Origin: Myxococcales bacterium
Lineage (GTDB): Bacteria > Myxococcota_A > Polyangia > Haliangiales > J016
Length of the DNA stretch: 6,781 bases
Direction: 5' to 3'
Assembly (NCBI GenBank): GCA_014238595.1
Contig: JABAAV010000082.1
Span: forward strand, 1-6,781
Part shown: one piece after another, positions 1-5,517 of the stretch
Position numbering within the stretch: position 1 is the stretch's first letter
How the letters are laid out: the number at the start of each line of letters is the position of its first letter
Notes under the pieces: generated by a model
The model's input: only the letters and a program-made list of their open reading frames with translations
Database searches by the model: none
Told to the model about the DNA's origin: nothing
Program-made: the position numbers and the translations under genes

Positions 1-740
1 CTTCAGAACACTACACCGATATAACGGGGAACCTGAGCATCGAAAATAGTCAAATGGACGCCATCGACTTGCCACATCTAGAAACAGTTGGTGGAGGTGT
101 TTCTATAAAGCACAGCCGCAGCCTAACAACCATCGGCTTACCACGGCTACAAACGGCCGGTGAGCATGTTGCTATATACAGCAACGATAACCTAACGAGC
201 ATCTCCATGCCACGTCTACAGTTAGTTGATGGGGGTTTTGGGGGCGTTAGTATATACAGCAACAAAAAACTAACGAGCATCGCCATGCCACAGCTTCAAT
301 CAGTTAGTGGAGCTTTTCAGATAGGCGGTAACGACACCCTAACAAGTGTCGACTTGCCACAACTACAGTCTGTTGATGGTATTTGGGGGAGTGTTGAGAT
401 ATTTGACAGCGACAACCTAACAAGTGTCGACTTGCCACAACTACAGTCAGTTGGTTCGAGTGTTTGGGTATATAACAGCCCCGATCTAACGAGCGTCACC
501 GTGCCAAATCTACAATCAGTTGGTGGGGATGTTAATATATTCGACAACCTCGATCTAACGAGCGTCACCATGCCACAGCTACAATCAGTTGGTGGGGATG
601 TTGATATACGCGACAACAACAGCCTAACAACCATCGACTTACCACAGCTACAATCAGTTGGTGGGAGTGTTGATATAGGCTCTCCTTCGCGACTCACAGG
701 TTGTGACTTAGGTAGTTACACAGAAGAATATTGCCCGTAG
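1..740 (+). CDS. Secreted leucine-rich / receptor-L-domain-like repeat protein, C-terminal part (5' end outside window)
   Basis: The frame is open from the window's left edge (first complete codon at base 3), so the start lies upstream and the ATG at 54 is internal. About 245 residues are visible. They form nine units of 23-26 residues with the pattern I-x-x-N-x-x-LTS-(I/V)-x-(L/M)P-x-LQSVGG, which resembles the solenoid of receptor L domains and short bacterial leucine-rich repeats. A non-repeat cap closes the protein and contains two cysteines (GCDLGSYTEEYCP) that could form a disulfide. The first visible residues (Y-T-D-ITGNL) match the opening of the repeat domain in the neighbour at 832 (Y-T-E-ITGNL). 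The missing part is therefore probably only a signal peptide plus a short linker. Such proteins are usually exported and bind proteins or glycans, but the ligand here cannot be inferred. The gene looks richer in G and C than the downstream phage-like DNA. Confidence 0.8.
   Translation, partial: SEHYTDITGNLSIENSQMDAIDLPHLETVGGGVSIKHSRSLTTIGLPRLQTAGEHVAIYSNDNLTSISMPRLQLVDGGFGGVSIYSNKKLTSIAMPQLQSVSGAFQIGGNDTLTSVDLPQLQSVDGIWGSVEIFDSDNLTSVDLPQLQSVGSSVWVYNSPDLTSVTVPNLQSVGGDVNIFDNLDLTSVTMPQLQSVGGDVDIRDNNSLTTIDLPQLQSVGGSVDIGSPSRLTGCDLGSYTEEYCP
21..665 (+). repeat. Nine tandem coding repeats of 69-78 bp
   Basis: The repeat units are conserved at DNA level as well as in protein. Units of 69 bp predominate; units 3 and 5 carry 9 extra bases encoding G/F/I/W-rich loops (GGFG, GIWG), and unit 1 is 75 bp. 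A 33-base stretch is identical at 338-370 and 416-448. The segments around 482-500 and 551-569 are also identical to each other. Units 7 to 9 are the most alike, which suggests recent duplication within the array. The neighbouring gene at 832 carries the same repeat (around 1066-1110). Confidence 0.85.
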
Positions 741-831
741 TTCATTCCCCTAACCCTTGTACCGATAGTGCTTGATACTAGCCCTTGTTTTGTGCGTGTT
801 TAACTAGGTCTACTTTGAGTCTAAGATCAAC

Positions 832-1440
832 ATGGGTTATGGTGTGGCTATGTTTAGATTATTATTGCTTATCTCATGTCTTGGTTTTGTCATTGGCTAT
901 GGTGGTGAGTCCGTAGCAAAACCTAGGGTAGCGGAACCAACAGTAGCAGAATCTGCAAGCGTAGAGCCTAAGGTATGGCAGGGAGACGTTACCACTCTTG
1001 AGGATCTCAATCGGGTAGGTTCTTACACTGAAATCACTGGAAACTTGATTGTGAACTGGAACACCACCCTAACAACCATCGACATGCCACAGCTACAGTC
1101 AGTTGGTGGATATATTGAAATAATCAACAACAACAACCTAACAACAAGGAAGTTAATATCTAATCTCTGCATGAATGATGATCTGAAAACTGAAGAAAAT
1201 AACATTATATACAACACATCAAATAAACGGCGTAGACGCACTAATTGGTCTGCCCCTGTAAGTACCAAGATTGTACAGGCAGATAAGCAGACGCTCCGCA
1301 TGTTGAGTGATATTGCTCAAAACTCACTAGCTGAAACAATCCGAGACGCCATTATTGCGGGGATTCCACACATAAAACGGCAAGTTAAGTACATAAAAAA
1401 TAATGCCGAACTAAACGGGAAAAATGGAGAAACAACATGA
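832..1440 (+). pseudogene. Truncated repeat-protein gene fused in frame to phage-like sequence (chimeric ORF)
   Basis: The 202-residue frame has two unrelated halves. Residues 1-105 are the start of a paralogue of the upstream repeat protein. They comprise a hydrophobic signal sequence, a V-A-E-P-T-rich linker (about 28-47), the lead-in TLEDLNRVGSYTEITGNL, and one and a half leucine-rich units. After about base 1146, in the middle of unit 2, the expected codons for T-I-D-L-P are replaced. The remainder (106-202) is Lys/Arg-rich, including NKRRRR, and shows no repeats. I do not recognise it. It sits just ahead of a terminase-like frame, where phages often carry a small terminase or similar gene, and an ATG at 1171 could be its original start. 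Two in-frame starts exist: ATG 832 and ATG 850, the latter giving MFRLLLLISC. LISC fits a lipobox, so a lipoprotein is possible, but a Sec signal peptide cleaved after residue 25 is equally plausible. Whether the fusion is expressed is unknown. Confidence 0.65.
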
Positions 1441-2158
1441 CCAACAAAAACAAGGGAAAATAGCTAAAATGAACACAGAAAAACTTAACGTGGGTACAAC
1501 GGAACGGAAAGCCGAACAGGATATATATCAGTTCAGAAACAGTCTTATATCTCAAGATGACAGCAACCTTGATGATATGCTTGCTTATTGCAGCAATTGT
1601 GTCAGACAAGAAATTTATGCTGTCCTTACCCTTCCTCCTCAGTACGATAAGCCTACTACTATTCAACAGGTATTGATTACCTATCTTATGGTGAACAATC
1701 CAACGCTTGTTCACGGCTATTTGACCGGAGAATCAACAATGGCAGAGCGTAAATCCTATGAAATTCAGAAAATGGCTATTAAAAAAGATATTGTTCTCGA
1801 TAAAAGAGATAAAGCAAAATCTAATTGGCTTACAACCAGCGGAGGTGGAATGGTAGCCAAGGGGCTACAGTCAGGTGTTTCGGGCTGGCGAGTGAATGGC
1901 CTACTGGTTTTTGAGGATATCTACAATCATAAAGTAAAGGACAGAAAACCTAAGCAGATAAATAAAATTGAAAATATGGTAGTAAGTACTTGCGTTGAGA
2001 TCAGTGGAGGTAGTGATCAGGGCGGTATAATTATCATTGATTCCAGGTGGCACAAGAATGATATTATAGGGAAGATACAGCGTAAAGAGATCTTGAAAGG
2101 TTTTCCGTTTAAACATTTCCATTACCCAGAGAACAAACCATCAAAACATAATGACTAG
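1424..2158 (+). pseudogene. Phage terminase large subunit, degenerate ATPase-domain fragment
   Basis: Intact large terminases pump DNA into the phage head and cut it; they carry an N-terminal ATPase and a C-terminal nuclease. The 244 residues here can be followed along the ATPase domain. TLPPQYDKPT (69-78) lies where PPRHGKS is expected, NWLTTSGGG (134-142) matches the conserved W-x-T-x-GGG segment, and LLVFED (160-165) sits at Walker B. SRWHKND (207-213) matches the TRWHEDD coupling motif. The Walker A lysine is kept, but the glycine is Asp75 and the Ser/Thr is Pro77, so ATP binding should be lost. The frame stops shortly after the ATPase domain, at about half the usual length, and no nuclease domain follows in any frame. 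The start is doubtful: ATG 1424 has a poor ribosome site and lies inside the preceding frame. I infer a non-functional prophage relic. Family assignment is fairly sure; the loss of activity is inferred. Confidence 0.7.
1426..1439 (+). promoter_or_regulatory. Ribosome binding site and ATGA overlap marking a likely ancestral terminase start
   Basis: GGAG at 1426-1429 lies 7 bases before an ATG at 1437, which overlaps the TGA of the preceding frame as ATGA (1437-1440). This is the usual translational-coupling arrangement of adjacent phage genes. The frame from that ATG stops after eight codons (MTNKNKGK), while the terminase homology continues in a different frame. A small indel in the A-rich stretch at 1445-1460 would explain this and supports the pseudogene reading. 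Confidence 0.4.
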
Positions 2159-2244
2159 ATGCTCGAGTTAAAAAAATCCGCAGAGGTCATCGATGTACAC
2201 AGCACACACAAACTGTAATATTATCGGATATTAACTCTGCAAGA

Positions 2245-2299
2245 TCCGAAAAGATGCAGTCAAAAAGATCGGATTTAAACGAACGAAGCTGTGGATAAG
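2245..2299. repeat. Intergenic direct repeat, copy 1
   Basis: Shares with copy 2 the blocks AAGATGCAG (2251-2259) and a 32-base block at 2263-2294 that contains GATCGGATTTAAA, CGAACGAA and CTGTGG. The block differs from copy 2 by one base and one single-base indel. This copy ends in a perfect DnaA-box sequence. Confidence 0.7.
2290..2298 (-). promoter_or_regulatory. DnaA-box sequence (TTATCCACA on the - strand)
   Basis: TGTGGATAA on the + strand is the exact reverse complement of the consensus DnaA box TTATCCACA. It lies about 180 bp upstream of nrdJ. DnaA is known to regulate nrdAB transcription in Escherichia coli, so a role in coupling nucleotide supply to replication is conceivable. Only one perfect box is present; the matching position in the second repeat copy reads TGTGGCTAG, with two mismatches. 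A chance match is possible. Confidence 0.4.
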
Positions 2300-2310
2300 T
2301 CATCATTCTT

Positions 2311-2377
2311 TCAGAAATCAAGATGCAGATAGCATATCTAAAAGATCGGATTTAAAACGAACGAAACTGTGGCTAGT
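2311..2377. repeat. Intergenic direct repeat, copy 2
   Basis: AAGATGCAG at 2320-2328 and the long block at 2340-2372 match copy 1. Between them this copy has extra bases that form a small palindrome, AGATA-GCA-TATCT (2327-2339), absent from copy 1. The DnaA-box position is degenerate here. Similar repeats may exist elsewhere in the genome, but this cannot be judged from one window. Confidence 0.7.
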
Positions 2378-2441
2378 TACTGATAGCTATTGATTTCTAT
2401 TGTTGGTAGGATCGTCTAGGTGTATGACCGTTATCTTAAAT

Positions 2442-2461
2442 TTTTATAACATGTTGTATAA
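2442..2461 (+). promoter_or_regulatory. Probable nrdJ promoter -10 within an imperfect palindrome (candidate operator)
   Basis: TATAAC (2445-2450) is a good -10 hexamer, with a second TATAAC at 2457-2462. No convincing -35 is seen at the right distance from either. The perfect 8-bp palindrome AACATGTT (2448-2455) extends to about 20 bp with a few mismatches and overlaps the first -10, where a repressor could block initiation. It does not match the ACAC...GTGT pattern of NrdR boxes. The assignment rests on position and symmetry only. Confidence 0.35.
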
Positions 2462-2478
2462 CGGTGGACTTAATACCT

Positions 2479-5331
2479 ATGGAACTTAAAAAATCTAATG
2501 ACTTTAACTCTTCTGGTTTTTCAGAGATTTCTGGAAACAAAACAACAAAAAAACAAAGTCGCACACGTCAAAATACAGTACGTCGACAGGGTATATCCGT
2601 TGAACGGGTTTTTACCGAAAAAGGTGTTGACCCTTATTCTTTAGTCGAATGGACCAAGCGAACAGCACAAATTGTAGGTTCAGATGGTACGATTTATTTT
2701 GAGCAAAAAAACTGTGAAGTGCCTGCAGGATGGAGTCAAATGGCGACGAATGTGGTCGCCCAAAAATACTTTAGAGGCACATTAGAAACTCCCGAACGAG
2801 AAAATAGTATTAAGCATATGATAGGTCGTGTTTCTGACACGATTACAGCTTGGGGAAGAGAGAATGGTTATTTTAAATCTTCTCAAGATGCCGATAATTT
2901 TAATGACGAACTCACCTATCTATTATTGTTTCAAAAAATGGCCTTCAATTCACCGGTTTGGTTCAATGTTGGTGTTGAAGATGCTCCACAATGCAGTGCT
3001 TGTTTTATCAACTCAGTCGAAGATTCAATGGATTCTATTTTAGAATTAGCAACGACTGAAGGCATGTTATTTAAATATGGATCGGGAACTGGATCGAATC
3101 TCTCAACGATTCGGTCATCGAAAGAAAATCTACAAGGTGGAGGTAATGCCTCTGGACCGATTTCTTTTATGCGTGGCTATGATGCCTTTGCTGGTGCTAT
3201 AAAATCTGGTGGAAAAACACGACGAGCCGCCAAGATGGTTATTCTTGATGCCTCTCATCCTGATGTAAATATGTTTATTGGCTGCAAGGCTGATGAAGAA
3301 AAAAAAGCATGGGCATTAATTGATGCAGGCTATGATGGAAGTTTTAATGTCCCTGGTGGCGCTTACGATACCGTCGGTTTTCAAAATGCCAACCATTCTG
3401 TGCGTGTTACCGATGAATTTATGAACAATGTTTGCAATGGTGAACCATGGTCTACACGACGAAGAGTTGACAATGAGATTGTAGAGACATTTCCTGCACA
3501 GCAAATGTTGCGTGATATGGCCGAAGCTGCACATGTCTGTGGCGATCCTGGTATTCAATTTGATACCACCATTAATGAATGGCATACATGCAGCAATACA
3601 GCACCAATCAACGCGTCAAATCCTTGTTCTGAATATATGTTTCTTGATGATTCTGCATGTAATCTTGCCTCTTTGAATCTTCGAACATTTCAGGATGAAC
3701 ACGGGGAGTTTTTGATTGAAGAATTTAACGAGGCTGTTCGAACCACAACAATTGCGATGGAAATTATTGTAGGCAATGCTCGATACCCTACCCGTAGAAT
3801 ACAAGACAATTCCATTCGATTTCGCCCTCTTGGATTGGGTTATGCCAATATGGGTGCATTGTTAATGTCGCGTGGTCTTGCTTATGACAGCGATGAAGGA
3901 CGCGCATATGCTGCAGCGATTACTGCCATCATGTGTGGACAGTCTTATGCGACAAGTGCAACGATTTCTCGAGATGCCACAGGACCTTTTGATGGTTATC
4001 CCGAAAATGAACATCCGTTTCTTAATGTGATGCAAAAACATCGTAATGCTGTTGATGATATTCAAACAGAGTTTGTCCCAGAGACTATGATGGATGCTGC
4101 ACGAAGCACATGGGACGATGCCTTGTCTTTGGGCAAGAAAAATGGATATCGTAATGCTCAAGCAACAGTGTTAGCACCAACGGGAACCATTGGATTTTTG
4201 ATGGATTGTGATACGACTGGCGTTGAACCTGATATTGCGTTGGTCAAATACAAAAACCTCGTTGGCGGTGGGATGCTTAAAATTATTAATAAAACGGTAC
4301 CTGAAGCATTATCACGGCTTGGTTATACCGATGACCATGTTGCTTCAATATGTTCCTATATCGAAAAACAAGGAACGATTGAAGGTGCAGAACATCTCAA
4401 GGACAAGCATCTTGATGTCTTTGATTGCGCTTTTCGCGCTGAACGTGGTGTACGCAGTATTGATACCATGGGACATATTAAAATGATGGAAGCTGTGCAG
4501 CCATTTTTATCCGGTGCTATTTCAAAAACAGTCAATATGCCGTCAGATTGTACGGTTGAAGATATTGAAAATGCTTATATGGAAGCATGGAAGCGTGGAT
4601 TAAAAGCAATTGCTGTTTATCGTGATGGGTGTAAACGGACGCAACCTTTGTCAACGAGTACGGATCCTTCGATTGATCATTTATCAACGGAAGAACGAAC
4701 TGCCATTGAAAATATTCGTGCGGCCAAGAAACATCAAGGCGGTGCGCCAGAACCCATTCGTCATAAATTACCAGCAGAACGACAATCGATAACACATAAA
4801 TTTAAAATCAGTGGTCATGATGGTTATATGATTGTTGGTCTTTATGAAAATAAAATGCCTGGCGAATTGTTTATTTGTATGGCCAAGGAAGGTTCTACAA
4901 TTGGTGGCTTGATGGATTGTTTTGCGACATCCATTTCTATTGCATTGCAACACGGTGTTCCACTGTCATTGCTTTGTGAAAAATTTAAAGGCACACGATT
5001 TGAACCATCGGGATATACTGAAACTAAAGATATTCGTTTTGCGACATCGATTATGGATTATATCTTTCGATGGTTGTCGGAACGATTTCTCCCTAAAAAC
5101 ACAGAATCTTTTGATACGAATGGTGCGCAATTAGAATTGCCTACGGGAGAAAATCCATCTGTCAAGCAAGCAACAGTCAAGCAAACAACAGAAGTTGTTG
5201 AAGCCTCTAAAGGAGATGTTTGGGTGTCAGAACTAGATGCACCACCTTGTCATAGTTGTGGATCTTTAATGATTAGATCAGGGGCATGTCATCGTTGCCT
5301 TGTTTGTGGTTCAACGAGTGGATGTTCATAA
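2479..5331 (+). CDS. nrdJ: Adenosylcobalamin-dependent (class II) ribonucleoside-diphosphate reductase
   Basis: Converts ribonucleotides to deoxyribonucleotides for DNA synthesis in the cytoplasm. It uses coenzyme B12 to generate a cysteine thiyl radical and needs no oxygen. Numbered from ATG 2479 (950 residues), the key features are all visible. QCSAC (C172, C175) lies near the first redox cysteine. The catalytic loop NPCSE carries N381, C383 (thiyl radical) and E385. C394 in SACNLASLNL is the second redox cysteine, 11 residues after the radical cysteine as in Thermotoga NrdJ. PTGTIG (567-572) is the phosphate-binding turn. A TSCPD-type domain follows (about 771-871), then a Gln/Thr/Val-rich linker and a C-terminal zinc ribbon (C924, C927, C937, C940, C943, C949). 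Length is normal for the long proteobacterial type. The first 35 residues or so are a variable Lys/Arg/Ser-rich extension. ATG 2479 is preferred over GTG 2464 because GGTGGA (2463-2468) lies 10 bases before it, whereas the GTG has no ribosome site. The gene appears monocistronic. Confidence 0.96.
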   Translation: MELKKSNDFNSSGFSEISGNKTTKKQSRTRQNTVRRQGISVERVFTEKGVDPYSLVEWTKRTAQIVGSDGTIYFEQKNCEVPAGWSQMATNVVAQKYFRGTLETPERENSIKHMIGRVSDTITAWGRENGYFKSSQDADNFNDELTYLLLFQKMAFNSPVWFNVGVEDAPQCSACFINSVEDSMDSILELATTEGMLFKYGSGTGSNLSTIRSSKENLQGGGNASGPISFMRGYDAFAGAIKSGGKTRRAAKMVILDASHPDVNMFIGCKADEEKKAWALIDAGYDGSFNVPGGAYDTVGFQNANHSVRVTDEFMNNVCNGEPWSTRRRVDNEIVETFPAQQMLRDMAEAAHVCGDPGIQFDTTINEWHTCSNTAPINASNPCSEYMFLDDSACNLASLNLRTFQDEHGEFLIEEFNEAVRTTTIAMEIIVGNARYPTRRIQDNSIRFRPLGLGYANMGALLMSRGLAYDSDEGRAYAAAITAIMCGQSYATSATISRDATGPFDGYPENEHPFLNVMQKHRNAVDDIQTEFVPETMMDAARSTWDDALSLGKKNGYRNAQATVLAPTGTIGFLMDCDTTGVEPDIALVKYKNLVGGGMLKIINKTVPEALSRLGYTDDHVASICSYIEKQGTIEGAEHLKDKHLDVFDCAFRAERGVRSIDTMGHIKMMEAVQPFLSGAISKTVNMPSDCTVEDIENAYMEAWKRGLKAIAVYRDGCKRTQPLSTSTDPSIDHLSTEERTAIENIRAAKKHQGGAPEPIRHKLPAERQSITHKFKISGHDGYMIVGLYENKMPGELFICMAKEGSTIGGLMDCFATSISIALQHGVPLSLLCEKFKGTRFEPSGYTETKDIRFATSIMDYIFRWLSERFLPKNTESFDTNGAQLELPTGENPSVKQATVKQTTEVVEASKGDVWVSELDAPPCHSCGSLMIRSGACHRCLVCGSTSGCS

Positions 5332-5353
5332 TCAATCGATAAGCAAATCATTG

Positions 5354-5376
5354 ACACAACAATACGTTGTGTTTTT
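5354..5376 (+). terminator. Probable Rho-independent terminator of nrdJ
   Basis: ACACAAC (5354-5360) and GTTGTGT (5366-5372) form a perfect 7-bp stem with a 5-base loop (AATAC), followed by a run of T's to 5376, starting 22 bases after the nrdJ stop. The stem has only three G-C pairs, so termination may be leaky. Confidence 0.55.
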
Positions 5377-5450
5377 AAAATTTCAATAAACCCTCAACAA
5401 CCATCAGTACTGTAATTGAGCATTAATGCGCCATGTCATGAGAATGCATG

Positions 5451-5459
5451 TGTTATAAG
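5451..5459 (+). promoter_or_regulatory. Extended -10 promoter candidate for the TonB-dependent receptor
   Basis: TGTTATAAG fits the extended -10 pattern TG-n-TATAAT with one mismatch. It would start transcription around 5466 and give a leader of about 50 bases. No good -35 is visible, which extended -10 promoters can tolerate. No Fur-box-like or B12-box-like sequence was recognised next to it. Confidence 0.35.
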
Positions 5460-5513
5460 AGCATATCTTAAGTAAGACTACCGTTACACATTATTTGTTG
5501 TGTCATAGTTTTC

Positions 5514-5517
5514 GAGG
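5514..5517 (+). promoter_or_regulatory. Ribosome binding site GAGG abutting the receptor start codon
   Basis: GAGG lies directly against ATG 5518 with no spacer, which is too close for normal pairing. The next in-frame candidate start is TTG 5530, 12 bases beyond GAGG. It would give a signal peptide beginning M-F-R-Y-F-V. The true start is therefore uncertain by four codons, with no effect on the mature protein. Confidence 0.4.

Larger units (their letters stand above)
1146..2236. mobile_element. Prophage-derived remnant interrupting the second repeat gene
   Basis: The left edge is defined by the point at which the leucine-rich repeat coding sequence stops matching its paralogue (about 1146). 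The right edge is uncertain and is placed just beyond the terminase-like frame. A perfect 10-bp inverted repeat, AGTTAATATC at 1151-1160 and GATATTAACT at 2227-2236, brackets the segment. The heptamer CTCTGCA also occurs at both edges (1165-1171 and 2235-2241). No integrase, transposase or remaining 3' part of the repeat gene is visible, so this is a decayed relic rather than an active element. The inverted repeat may be fortuitous. Confidence 0.45.
2159..2478. other. Gene-free 320-bp region upstream of nrdJ
   Basis: No coding frame with homology and no RNA gene is visible here. The stretch contains the right arm of the inverted repeat (2227-2236), two diverged repeat copies (2245-2299 and 2311-2377), a DnaA-box sequence (2290-2298, - strand), and an AT-rich segment with the probable nrdJ promoter (about 2430-2462). 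TCGGAT recurs three times (2224, 2269, 2346), and one ATCCGA (2244-2249) can pair with either of the first two. No terminator was found for the terminase-like frame. Confidence 0.6.
5352..5505. repeat. Long-range 11-bp inverted repeat in the nrdJ-receptor intergenic region
   Basis: TGACACAACAA (5352-5362) and TTGTTGTGTCA (5495-5505) are perfect reverse complements about 130 bp apart. The left arm contains the 5' half of the terminator stem. In a read-through transcript the right arm could therefore compete with the local hairpin. The right arm ends nine bases before the GAGG that precedes the receptor start. Confidence 0.5.

Noticed and set aside
21..665. Possible CRISPR-like regular repeats
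   Set aside because: The repeats are contiguous, in frame and code for a leucine-rich solenoid; there are no unique spacers between short identical repeats.
317..697. Long open frame on the - strand opposite the repeat array (and similar ones at 50-286 and 1023-1301)
   Set aside because: It mirrors the 69-bp periodicity of the real gene, reads as Cys/Ser/Leu-rich repeats without a plausible fold, and has no ribosome site.
741..831. Promoter between the two repeat genes
   Set aside because: TTGATA at 772-777 has no -10 at proper spacing; the gap is short and the genes may be co-transcribed.
2464..2478. GTG 2464 as the nrdJ start
   Set aside because: It has no ribosome site upstream, and the GTG itself lies within the likely ribosome site of ATG 2479.
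2159..2478. Replication origin suggested by the DnaA box and AT-rich stretch
   Set aside because: Only one perfect box is present, with no cluster and no dnaA, dnaN, gidA or similar neighbours.
2430..2478. NrdR box upstream of nrdJ
   Set aside because: The palindrome lacks the ACAC...GTGT ends of the consensus, and no second box at the usual spacing was found.
3316..4161. Several - strand and alternate-frame open stretches inside nrdJ
   Set aside because: They lie wholly within a highly conserved gene in other frames and show no recognisable protein features.
5332..5517. Cobalamin riboswitch between nrdJ and the receptor (also checked at 2159-2478)
   Set aside because: No B12-box sequence such as GCCACTG and no suitable long leader is visible in either spacer.
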